Shown here piece by piece: positions 22,166 through 33,042 of a stretch of DNA of 64,000 nucleotides; position 1 is the first letter of the stretch, and every line of letters starts with the position of its first letter. The position numbers and the translations under genes were made by a program. The notes under the pieces are model-generated. The model was not told the origin of the DNA. It did not search any database and saw only the letters and a list, made by a program, of their open reading frames with translations. This DNA is from Rusavskia elegans. Taxonomy: Eukaryota; Ascomycota; Lecanoromycetes; Teloschistales; Teloschistaceae. Where the stretch lies: positions 391,196 to 455,195 of the forward strand of contig SAUG01000025.1 in NCBI GenBank assembly GCA_011316305.1, in the 5' to 3' direction.

Positions 22166-22414
22166 ATGCCTGCTGTTTCCCTAGGTGCGAGGCTTGTTGT
22201 AAGTCATCAGAATTCCGCCTGCTGTGCGCGTCTTTCAGCCGTCAGGAGTAGCCTGGTCAACAAGACAGTCCCTCCATATCAAGTCGCTCCTTTCACTACC
22301 AGAGGAAACCGATACGCCTGTCAGAGTCCATTAATATTTAATCGAATCAACAAGTGTCGAAGTCTTGTGATTGCAACATCCGAGCTCAACAGGTTCTTCT
22401 CTACGTCACGAAGA
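22166..22414 (+). other. In-frame presequence-like extension upstream of NMA111
   Basis: An ATG at 22166 opens 83 codons in frame with the NMA111 start at 22415, with no stop. The stretch has ten Arg, two Lys, one Glu and no Asp, is rich in Ser/Ala, and ends NRFFSTSRR just before the conserved Met. That is the composition of a mitochondrial presequence with an R-x-F/S-type cleavage region. A GTAAGT at 22199 could instead be a donor that interrupts the frame. Whether it is translated is unknown. Confidence 0.5.
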
Positions 22415-25400
22415 ATGGCGGCCAATGGAGAAGTGCGCAGCAAGCGCAAGAAGAGTCCGATAAAAGTGTTGGACAGACCATCCAAGATATATAAACAAGA
22501 TCCCTACCCCAATGAAGCGGAGAACGGTCATTCACCTGAAGACGACTCATACAGCATGGAAACAGATGGAGAAGATCGCATCTCGCTCCCTCCTACTACC
22601 GCCACAGCCGACTCCGCTGAATGGCAAGCCACCATAGAAAAAGTCGTTCGCAACGTTGTCTCCATACATTTCTGCCAAACATGTTCTTTCGATACAGACT
22701 CTGCGATATCATCCGAGGCTACTGGATTTGTTGTCGACTCCGAAAGAGGCTACATCTTGACGAATCGCCATGTGGTTGGGGCAGGTCCTTTCTGGGGTTA
22801 CTGTATCTTCGATAATCACGAAGAGGTTGGTCATATACCCTCCAAGGTCCAAGATCAGCTATACTGACGCTTTGTGTACAGTGTGATGTCTACCCTGTCT
22901 ACCGCGATCCTGTCCACGACTTTGGCATCCTGCGGTTCGACCCCAAGGCCATCAAGTACATGCCCCTGACGGAGCTGATACTCCGACCCGACCTGGCAAA
23001 AGTAGGAGTAGAGATCCGAGTGGTCGGTAATGACGCCGGGGAGAAGCTCAGTATACTGTCGGGTGTCATCAGTAGGCTTGATAGGAATGCGCCCGAATAC
23101 GGTGAAGGCTACAGTGACTTCAATACAAACTACATCCAAGCTGCTGCAGCTGCCAGTGGAGGAAGCTCCGGAAGTCCTGTTGTCAACCTTGACGGTCATG
23201 CTGTAGCTCTACAAGCTGGAGGTAGAGCCGATGGAGCTGCAACGGATTACTTCCTGCCGCTTGACCGCCCCCTGAGGGCGCTGGAATGTATAAAGAAAGG
23301 CGAAGCTATAGCTCGGGGCACTATCCAGACCCAGTGGGTCATCAAACCCTTCGACGAATGCCGGAGACTGGGTTTGACTTCCACGTGGGAGGCTGCCATC
23401 CGAAAGCTCTTCCCGAAGGAAACCGGCATGCTTGTCGCCGAGATCGTCTTGCCAGAGGGCCCAGCGGACAAACAACTGGAGGAAGGAGATGTTCTAGTCA
23501 GGGTCAATGGTGAACTGTTGACCCAGTTCGTAAAGTTGGACTCCATCCTTGACTCTAGTGTCGGCAAGAAGGTTTCCCTGTTGGTTCAGAGAGGCGGAAA
23601 AGATATCGAGGTCGAGTTGTCCGTGGGAGACTTGCACGCAATCACACCAGACAGATTCGTTACGGTGGCAGGGGGATCGTTCCATGATCTATCGTACCAG
23701 CAAGCCCGTCTGTACGCTGTCCCCGTCAAAGGAGTGTATGTTTGCGAAGCCGCTGGGTCTTTCAAGTTTGAGGCAACCGAATCAGGCTGGATCATCGAGT
23801 CCATCGATCAGAGAAAGACGCCGGATCTCGATACGTTCATCAAGGTTATCTCAACGATACCCGACCGAGCAAGAGTGGTGGTAACATACAAACATCTCCG
23901 CGACCTTCATACCATCAACACCAGCATCATCCACATTGACCGGCATTGGAGCGATAAGATGAGGATGGCCATTCGGAACGATGCTACGGGAGTCTGGGAC
24001 TTCACCGAGCTTGCCCAAGCGTTGCCAGCAGCGCCACCGGCACGATGTAAGGCCAACTTTGCGCGGCTGGATACCGTTGGGCATCCAGCAGCTGCAGAGG
24101 TGATCCAGAGCTTCGTCCGGGTGTCATGCACCATGCCACTCAAGCTCGACGGCTTCCCACGAGCTCGGAAGATTGGCTTTGGACTGGTCATCAACGCGGA
24201 GAAAGGTCTTGTCATCGTATCAAGAGCCGTTGTTCCATTCGACTTGTGCGACATATCCCTCACCATCGCCGAATCGATCATTGTCGAGGCCAAGGTGATA
24301 TTCCTGCATCCTCTCGCCAACTATGCCATCATTCAGTACGATCCTTCCTTAGTCGATGCTCCTGTCAAGAGTGCCAGATTAGCTACCGACACCATCAAAC
24401 AAGGAGCGCCGACTACTTTCCTAGGCTTCAATCAAAACCTCCGTGCTGTGGTCACGCCAACCACAGTCACCGACATCACCGCGGTTGCCATACCATCCAA
24501 CGCCTCTGCCCCTCGGTATCGAGCCATCAACCTGGACGCCATCACCGTCGACACTGGTCTTAGCGGACAATGTGGTAGTGGTGTTCTCATCCGTGAGGAT
24601 GGCACGGTCGAAGCCCTCTGGCTCAGCTACCTCGGCGAGCGATCCCCCAGTAATCAGAAAGACGTCGAATACCATCTCGGCCTCGCGACCCCTACGCTTC
24701 TCCCTATCGTGAACCAGATCAACTCCTCCGTCACCCCTTCGCTCCGTATCCTCAACGTCGAAACCAACATAGTACAAATGTCGCAATGCCGCATCATGGG
24801 CGTCTCCGAATCCTGGATCGTCAAAGTCGCCGAAGCCAATCCATCCCGCCATCAACTTTTCATGGTCCGCAAGATCGACTGCGCGCCTCCCGCCGGCTAC
24901 GATGACCAATCCCTTCACGAGGGCGACATCATCCTCACCCTCAACGATAAACTCATCACCCGCGTATCCGAGCTTGATATCATGTACGACCACGAGTACC
25001 TCGACGCCGTAATCGTCCGACGTGGCGAGGAAATGGCCCTCTGCGTCCCCACCATCCCAACCTCAGACCTCGACACCTCTCGAGCCGTCATCTTCTGCGG
25101 CGCCGTCCTCCACGCCCCTCACCACGCCGTCCGTCAACAGATCTCCAAACTCCACTCGGAAGTCTACGTTTCCGTCCGCACCCGCGGCTCCCCAGCATAC
25201 CAATACGGTCTGGCACCCACAAACTTCATCACGGCCGTCAACGACGTGCCTACACCCACATTGTCGGCTTTCGTCAAGGAAGCCAATAAAGTACCCGATA
25301 ACACGTATTTCAGACTACGGGTCGTGACCTTCGACAATGTACCGTGGGTTGCCACAATGAAGAAATGCGAACATTATTTCCCGACTATGGAGTTCGCGAA

Positions 25401-25530
25401 AGAGCCAGGGACAGGAATCTGGCGGAAACAGGTTTTTGGTAAAGAAGGCGATGGTGTCGGGGGTATGGGAGGGGTGGGTGGCGGTGTAGATGAAGGGGGC
25501 GCAGGAGGCGATGATACGCTTGATGCGTGA
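22415..25530 (+). CDS. NMA111: HtrA-type pro-apoptotic serine protease Nma111
   Basis: Two exons, 22415-22825 and 22882-25530; 1019 residues from the conserved Met at 22415. An N-terminal basic cluster (RSKRKK) could act as an NLS. The first trypsin-like domain keeps its catalytic triad: His119 in TNRHVVGAG, Asp150 in HDFGILRFD and Ser235 in [11 protein letters not shown] domains follow, then a second degenerate protease half and further PDZ repeats, the duplicated layout of this family. The tail is Gly-rich. Yeast Nma111 is a nuclear protease linked to apoptosis and lipid homeostasis. An in-frame extension to 22166 could add a mitochondrial presequence. Confidence 0.94.
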
Positions 25531-26994
25531 GGGACTTCAACTCCCCTCTTGCACGTGTGGATGAGTACATACATTTGGAAAGTGTTGTAGTTACTTACAG
25601 TCCATTGCTGTTGATATGGGATACGCAGTAATAATCCATGGAGAAAGGAGGGTTTTGGGCCCCCCGGCCACCTTTTTGGTAGAATGGTGAGGTAGATTAG
25701 ATTTGATACCCCTGGTATTCAGTCGAGATAAGGATCTGTTGCGTTGTTTGTGTTAAAGAGAGCCGAATGTCGTTCTTGCAAGTTATAGATATGATGTATT
25801 CTTGCTCAATCCTTTCCTCAACTTCCTTCCTACCAGCTCTTCCTCCCCCTTTCCTAATAGTCCAGCATACATACATACTCATTGAAAGCCGCCAGACATA
25901 TTTAAACATATCTCCGGATATCTGCCATCTCCTCCGCCAACACTCCCTCGAGAAACAACCCGTATCTACCAACCCGCAATGTCCCAATACTGTCGGGCTA
26001 TGTACTGAAACCAGGATTACAAGTCTACGTTAACTTACCTGCCGAAATGATGAAGAAGGCGGGTTTGGAGGTGGAGTTGTTATAGTTTGGAATGGATATT
26101 ATAAGCGTCGTGAGCTGAAGTCGCTGGGTAGTGTTGGCGAGGTAGCTATCTCGTCATACATAGCGCCTGAGATTGGGTTCTTTACCTCCTCTAAATATCG
26201 TGTCGCTTCACACGTGGCGGGTAGGGTTGATTTTTGATGGTAGATACGTTGGATAGAAGGCGCGTTGATTTGATGTGGATGAGGCAACCTTCTTGTCCGT
26301 GAAGATGATGGAAGGCCAGACAGGCAGTATGGAAAGAGGAGAGGGATTGATGATCCTAGATCGCAGCTATGCTGCAAGCGCTGTAGTCCAGTCGGTTGCG
26401 GAAGACTTGGGTAGACAACGAAACTGCTGGATAGCTGAAGGTGAGCTGAAATTCAAAGGCGAAGGCAAGTTGAAACGTGGGACGACCGAGGAGTGAGGAT
26501 AGTCTTAAAGGGGAGTACCCTACGATGAGGGTGGATGAAAGATGGAAGTGATCCACCTCTACCGATGATTCAGATTGCAGTCGTGGGAGTCTTTGGGGCT
26601 TTGCCAATGGAAGTCGATCTGGCGGGGAGGGAGAGTGACAAGGAATGAACGAAGCAGCGTAAGGTATGGACACGTCCAGTTGAGGTGAGAAGTACATACA
26701 GGCAGGCCCCTATTCGTAAACACGAAGAAAAAGATTTACCCTTTGGCCTCCATTGATTCCCATATAACTCCTCGCTCGCTCGCCCAGAAGACATCGCTGA
26801 AGACCATCCACCAGAACATAAATACAAGCCGTCCAGTTGATCCAAACCCGCATGGTTCCGTTTCGTTCGGTCTTGAACAACGACAAATGAGATGAAGACT
26901 ATCGATAGAAGATGACCTGTTCACGCATGAGCCTCTCTTACCGGTCCCCCGAGTTTTCGACACGGAGCCTGGCATAGCAAGAGGCTCAAGCAAT
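25531..26994. other. Intergenic between two convergent genes
   Basis: Nearly 1.5 kb between the stops of NMA111 (+) and the J-domain gene (-). Small open frames on both strands (for example 26099-26377 minus) show no recognised motif. It should contain both 3' UTRs; nothing else is supported. Confidence 0.45.
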
Positions 26995-29900
26995 TCAACC
27001 CCCAGCTCGAACCGAAGTTCCCAATAGTCTCTCCCTCACCGCCCCTAATGCTCTCATACACTCTCGGTGCTTTTCCCAACTGACATCCCAGTGTGTTCTG
27101 ACCGTGAAATCCTCCTCCACGCCCTGCATATACTTGCCGTATCCCCACTTCTCCGTCCCAGCCCCCACCGCGCTCATCCATTCTGCCGCAGACGCCGACT
27201 CGGTGCTCGCCTGCCTCTCGTTGAAGTGCGCCAACATCTGCGCATTGAACAGGTTCCAACCGGTCATGTAGGACCGCATCGTTGCCATGTAGTGCTCGCA
27301 AGATGACTGCGTAAGCACTGGAGGAGCCGTGGGCGGCTTCGGTGGTTGAGGGAGTGCCAGTTTCTGCGGGCTTGGCGGCTTCGTCGGCTGCCCTGACGCT
27401 TTCGATTCGAAGGGTAGGGTCGTATTGAGGTCTTGGAGATCATTGACACCTTCTTGGTTGGGCGCGAAAGGGGCAACGTTCTTGAGGTCGCCAAGACCGA
27501 GCTGGGAATCTTGGGGTGTTGGTTTCCGGGCAGGGATCGTCACTCGCGGAGGAACAAGGGGGCGAGGCGAAGTATCTCTGGCATCGACGTGATTCGAAGC
27601 ACCTTGGACATTGGCCGCTTCTGCTCCATGAGGACTATTGCCGGAATCCAGGTCCATCGGCGTCCCGTTCCCGCTATCTTGGCTACTCCCGCTCTCCTGT
27701 GTACTGGATGTCGCCTCGTTGGCATCATCGTCTACTACATCAACAACAGGCGCGACGCTGGCAGGTTTTGGTACAGCTGCCCGCTTGAACGTAGTCTTCG
27801 AAAGCCTTCTTGACGGCGTTATGGGACGCTTTCGACTGGCACCTCGAGAAGGAGCACCCACAGGTGGTGGTGGCGGCGGCAGCGGCCAGTTGAGCGTGCC
27901 CGGCTTGAAATAAGGCGCCCACTTGTCTGGTGAATACTTTTCTTCCTGGCTGCTTCCCTGCGGTGGAGGGGGCCGCGGCATTTGAGAGCCCCCATATGGT
28001 AGCTCGGATCCTTCAACGGGTGGGGTTGGCTGGACTTGATTTATGGTCGGAGCTTGCCGTTTGGTAGGAGAGGAACGTCCACGGGATGCATTGTTCTTCC
28101 TCGTTGGAGGGTCAAAGTACTCTTCTGGCTTGCCCGTGAACTTACCGTGCCAATCCGATGGGGAGAAGTTGACACTGATAGTGTCAGAGCTGTGGCTTCG
28201 TAGCGGCGGTGGGCGCACGGGTTGCGCTTTGGCCTCCGGAGGGAAAGTAAAGCTGTTAAAAGTATTCCTGTCAGCATTTTCTACAACTTGGGATGTGAAA
28301 GTCAACTGAGGGTGTGACGGGCTCTGAGCAGTACTGGACGGAGGTATACAAGACGGGATAGCCCAGTTGGGGAGCGGTGCGTAAGGGTAACGCGCCGTTG
28401 TCGAAGTTCCAGCGCCATCAAAGGGCCACTGTCGACACCAGCTAAGAGAAGAAGGGGCAAGAGAAGATGGGCCAAACCCAGAAGCATCGTACATTGATGG
28501 CTTAGCCGTCTGACCTCCAGTAACCGGTCGATCAACATTGTTCCTCGCCTGATCAGCTGCTCCGTACCTGTCATGCCAACTCTTCGGTCGGTGTAAAGGC
28601 CTCTGCTGTGGCCGGCTGGTATGGCTCGCATGCAACCCCGAGGACGCGGGCTCCTGCATGTCTTGCGTTCGCTCCGCCTCGTGCTTCATCCGGTGTTCCA
28701 TGAATCCTTCTGCCTGACCAGGATCGACTTTGGAGCCTGCGGAATGTGAATGTTGCCCAGATGTCGAGGTGCTTCCAGCGACATCACTTCGACTACGTGG
28801 TGGTAGGTTCTTGTCGCCGGCCATATCATCAACGCCAGCGTATGGTCTATAAGAAGGCCTCAAATGCCCGTTGTGGGCTGGATTTTGAGGTCCATGCGAC
28901 TGCCCTGCAGACGTATAAAGCTGTTCAACACCTTCACGAAGACTTTCATCAGAAGAAGAGGAGGAAGTGGAAGATATGGACACTGGCCGTGCACTTCTCA
29001 TCTTCGGGCTAGCGCTATGGTGGCCTCTGTGTGAAGTGGCTGACGCATTCTTTGGATTTGGACTCCTATCAAATGGTTCGCTGTCGTAGACGTCACCAGC
29101 TGAGGTACCCTCGCGAGCTGAGGTTGGCCTACTAAAGCCTGTACTGAAGTACGTCTTTTCGCCTCCACTCGTGGCATAAGGGGTACTGAGTCGTTCATTA
29201 TTAGCCAGAACTTCTTCCGTTGCTGACTGGGGCCTAAATGGTTTTAGATGATCCGGCCGTTTCTGGGAGCTTCTTTGATTTGACGAAGCACGGGGGGGTG
29301 GAGGAGGTGGCGGAGGAGGTGGCGGAGGAGCTGGACGAGACTCAAAATTGGATCGTGACCCGTCGACTTTCTCTCCCTTCGACACATTGAAGTAGGCCGA
29401 TGTGTTTCTTGCTGGTGGCTCATCCCCTACCGAAAACCCGGGAGCAAACCCCCCTTTCTTGGGTACTCGCGTGGTGTTGGACCGCGCCATTTTCGGAAAC
29501 CCCGCGTGAGGCTCCTTCGTCTGGTCCCATGGAGTACGCTGTGGTGGTTCCTGAGGTGGGAAGCTCCCAGCTTCGTGCGGCGGTTGAAATGTAGAGTGCT
29601 TCGTAGGTCTAGGAGGAACGGGCCGGGCTTGAGGAGGTACTCCCTGTCCATGTCTCATCTGTTCCCAAGCCTTAAAGGCATTCGCCCTTGCCTTTGCATC
29701 GTCAGCGGGAGATTTGTAGGAGTTATTTGGGTCAGCCCGCATATATGCCGAATATCTGCTGGTTCCGCCCGCCGACTGAGGAGCAAAGCCGGTTCTATTC
29801 GGGGCTTGTGGCGTCCTTTGCGGCGGAGGTGGAAAATTGGAGGCGGCGGCTCTCGGTGGCGGGTTGGGTCGTAAGGGAGATGAATATGTGTGCAGCAAGC

Positions 29901-30193
29901 CATTTTTCCTTCGGTCTGCATCGTATCTGGCTCTTTGTGCAGGATCGGTGAGCACTTCGTGAGCAGCTTGGATTGCTTGGAATTTCGAATTGAACTCGAG
30001 CTCTTTGCCGGGATTGCGATCTGGGTGGTATTTGAGAGCTAGGAACACGAAAAGTCAGCTTGGAAATGCATGCACCTTGAGTTGAGGCGGTCAAACCAAG
30101 CTTCTTGAACTGCCGCTTGATCTCCGTCGCTTCCGCCGAGGGGGAGAGCTCAAGGTCAGCGTAATAATCGCATTTGGGATCTGCCTTGACCAT
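26995..30193 (-). CDS. J-domain (Hsp40-type) protein with long disordered body
   Basis: Two exons, 30193-30097 and 30038-26995; 1046 residues. The J domain (about residues 9-75) has the HPD motif at 37-39, interrupted just upstream by the 58-nt intron, and ends in YDADRRKNG. There is no Gly/Phe region or zinc finger, so it is a class C J-protein. The middle 800 residues are low-complexity, rich in Pro, Ser, Gln and Arg, with a polyproline run. A separate ordered block near the C-terminus (CEHYMATMRSYMTGWNLF through EKHRECMRALGAVRERLL) looks conserved and helical. The J domain should stimulate an Hsp70 ATPase; its client role is unknown. Confidence 0.88.
29292..29334 (-). repeat. Polyproline-coding GGN repeat in the J-protein gene
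   Basis: The plus strand is an uninterrupted run of GG[TA/CG] units, read on the minus strand as a run of about a dozen prolines. Prone to length variation. Confidence 0.7.
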
Positions 30194-30955
30194 CTTTCTG
30201 CTCTTCGGATATCTTCACAGAACCGGGCGCAAGAATCCACTCTCCACCGAAGATTAACGTTGGAGTCAGATGAGCATTGTGCGATGCGGTGGTGTCGATG
30301 AAAGGGTAATGTTTGTCACTCCGATCCTGCGGTACGCCTGGAACTCGCGAATGGGGGACGTTACAGATCGAACGGTCTCGATAGTCTGTGACATAGGTAA
30401 AGTGAGATAGGTGGTCGTATAGTGATGTTGATTCAACATATCGGACCCATCGTTATTTGTATGAGCCCGGCCGAGCGTATCGTATTTACCGGCACCCAGG
30501 TACAGATTGTAGACAGGACCACAACTGTAATGAACGGCGAGGCCAGGTTAAAGAGCGAAGGCGAAGTATTCTAAAGCAACCAGTCGGACACCAATCGGAC
30601 GCCTGTTTGGGCGTTTAGGGTACATGCATGCGTGACTTGTCGTTTGATGTACTGTTGTATTATTGTTTCCTCTAGCAAGATTTCTGCCCCACGCTAAATA
30701 GCACTAGATCAGGGCGAGCAGGGGTCTCTACGGTGTGACTTTCTACCGACAAGCGCTGATCTTAGCTGGGAGGCTTTTTGTGGTCTTGGTACAAAGCTTA
30801 TTATTCGAACACAAAGGTACTGGACACGACGAGATTCCCTCATGGACCTGCGTTGTTACGCTGATCTGGCTTCAATGCATAGGTAAACTGGCTTACAGGT
30901 TGGCCACATTTACTTATATGGAGTGGTACCAGACGGGCATCTTTGGCTGAATGAC
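30194..30955. other. Intergenic, J-protein promoter / HIS5 3' end
   Basis: 760 bp between two minus-strand genes. A hydrophobic open frame at 30735-30950 lacks an ATG start and is not called. No RNA gene seen. Confidence 0.5.
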
Positions 30956-32396
30956 TTAAGCTATCACTCCGTTAGTATCTTGCTCTTTCACCTCCTCTTC
31001 CTCTTTCGTGCGGCCGTCACCTTTATCGGTACCCAAATCGATACCCTTTTCGCCCTCCAGGATGCTGCGGGTCTCATCCAACAGTCTGTCGACTTCTTTA
31101 GACGTGCCCACGGTGATCCGAAGGCATCCCTCACAGCTCATCTCCTTACCCCGAAATCTGACCACTACGCCTCTAGTCTCGGCTAGGCCTTCATACAGCG
31201 CCATTGCGCTTTCATTGCTCGGTCTCCCTCCGTGAATTCTAGGTTTATCCAGGATCTCGACCAGGAGGAAGTTGGAGTCTGTACCCCCAAGAAACTTTCC
31301 GATTCTGCTGATCTTTGGTAACTCGTGCAATAATCTTTGTCGCTGTTCCATAATCTTTACCCGGTTAGCTCTCATCACTGCGACGTTATTGGGCTGCAGA
31401 GCTGCTATCGCAAGTGCGCTGGTAGGACTTGAAATATTATATGGAGCCTTCAAGTTGTTCAGCAGGCGTGCCACTTCCGGTGACGTGAATGCAGCACCCA
31501 GTCTGATGCCCGCTAGTCCGAATGCTTTGCTGAGGGTTTGCATCACTACTAGGTTTGGCCATTCAGTCACCCACTCTGCCAGACTGGCACCATCCGGGGA
31601 GAAGTCAATGTACGCCTCGTCCAGTACGACGACGCCGTTCCACGTCGGATGCTCCAACAGTTGCTGGATGTCCGATTTTGAGAGTAAATTTGCGGTAGGG
31701 TTACCGGGGGATGTGACATAGACAAGCTTGATTGATGGATCTGAGGATAATGCAGCGTTGATCGCTTCGGGCTGGAGTTGAAACCCTCTGGCGGGATCAA
31801 GGGGTACTTTAACAATCTCCACATCATTTACCTGGGCACTGACTGCATACATGCCATACGTTGGCGGGCAGGTGAGGATCTTATCATGGCTTGGGGTGCA
31901 AAAACAACGTAGGAGGGCATCGATGACCTCGTCCGATCCAACTCCAACGAACAAATGTTCCGGGCTGAGATCTTTGGTGGTATGTGTATGCAGGTTTCGC
32001 AGCTTACATAGATGGTGCTTTAGCTCGGTCTGATGACTGGTTTTTCTCAGCGTTCCAAGTAACAATGAAGCTGAAATCAACAATGCACCTACGGGTCTGG
32101 ATAGCGATTCAAGCCTAGCAAGTCAACCTCCAGCTTATTGGGGTCTATTGCCCCATTAAGGTTGGAAGCGTCCGGGTGAAGATTTCCCTGCACATCCAGA
32201 GAAGGGCCGTAGGCGTTTTCATTGGCGTCAAGAAGAATGTTGGTGCCATCATCCTTGTAATCGCTTGTACCTGTTCAGTAAAGTACAGGCGGTCTCAGCA
32301 TAGATGGACGAACTCTCTTGCACATCGATAAGGCTGTAGAGACAAGATATTAGGCCTTGCGCAAGTCTCCAAGCGGAAAACCCTTGTTTGTTGCAT
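30956..32396 (-). CDS. HIS5: Histidinol-phosphate aminotransferase
   Basis: Three exons, 32396-32314, 32263-32093 and 32036-30956; 444 residues. Class-II aminotransferase signatures are clear: LDANENAYGPS, LFVGVGSDEVIDALLR, VTSPGNPTANL, LDEAYIDFS and the PLP lysine Lys255 in TLSKAFGLAGIRLG. It converts imidazole-acetol phosphate and glutamate to histidinol phosphate in histidine synthesis. The spliced N-terminus reads CARPNILSLQPYRCARDDYKDDG, matching the family without gap. Met at 32396 is chosen; in-frame Mets at 32426 (poly-Ala lead) and 32513 are alternatives. The C-terminus ends in an acidic tail. Two TGACTC elements upstream suggest general amino acid control. Confidence 0.95.
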
Positions 32397-32485
32397 GGTA
32401 TCGTATTTAGCAGCAGCAGCAGCCATGTGTCTTCGCCGCCTCGGTTTTGGCCTATTGGACCAGTGAGATCGGTGTGTCTTCTTCT

Positions 32486-32491
32486 TGACTC
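32486..32491 (+). promoter_or_regulatory. GCRE-like TGACTC element, proximal
   Basis: Core binding sequence of Gcn4/CpcA-type bZIP activators, 90 bp upstream of the HIS5 start. Followed by G rather than A, so it is the 6-base core and not the full palindrome. Confidence 0.5.
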
Positions 32492-32628
32492 GATGCCCGG
32501 GTTGCTCGGCCACTTTGGAATCGTAAGAACGCGAATGCTACAAGGGTAACCAACGAGACAAGATACTGTTGAATTCTTGAAAACAGGAGGGAACTTGGTC
32601 AGGACGATATATATGTAGTGTACAAGAG

Positions 32629-32634
32629 AGTCAT
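32629..32634 (-). promoter_or_regulatory. GCRE-like TGACTC element, distal
   Basis: GAGTCA on the plus strand (TGACTC on the minus strand), about 230 bp upstream of HIS5. With the proximal copy it makes a pair in a 646-bp region where chance predicts about 0.3 copies. Confidence 0.45.
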
Positions 32635-33042
32635 GAGAGAGGTACCTCGGAATTATTCTTAGGGTTTCAGCCCTCTCTCTATCTCCATATCGAGATTATC
32701 GTCACTCGTTCCCAACGACACGGCATCTCGACACCCTTCTTCATCCACCTGCAGTACAGACGCACCGTTAACCTTGCGACTCTTGCCATCCTGGTCGTCC
32801 TGCACACGAAGTTCGGAAGTGGCTTGCTGGACAAACGCACGGCGGGCGGGCTAATGCACGTACTGGCTGAGCGGTGCAGCACTCGAGCCAATCGCCAGCG
32901 GGCTCCCTTCAAACCCTTTCATCCCATGCATCCTCCAAGGTACCGCAAGTATCCAGTAGTACCTCTGGTGCCTCGTCTGCCCACCGAAACCATAAGGTAT
33001 CGCCCGGATAGGTAGGCTTGAGGCCTTTAGAGCAAGCACAAC

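Larger units (their letters stand above)
32397..33042. promoter_or_regulatory. Divergent promoter, HIS5 / SSXT-like gene
   Basis: 646 bp shared by two divergent genes. CCAAT boxes occur at 32454-32458 (minus strand orientation, about 60 bp from the HIS5 ATG) and 32888-32892 (plus orientation, about 150 bp before the SSXT-like ATG). Two TGACTC-type elements are listed separately. Confidence 0.5.

Noticed and set aside
30735..30950. Hydrophobic 71-codon frame
   Set aside because: Starts at GTG with no ATG or splice support, lies in an intergenic region, and shows no family.
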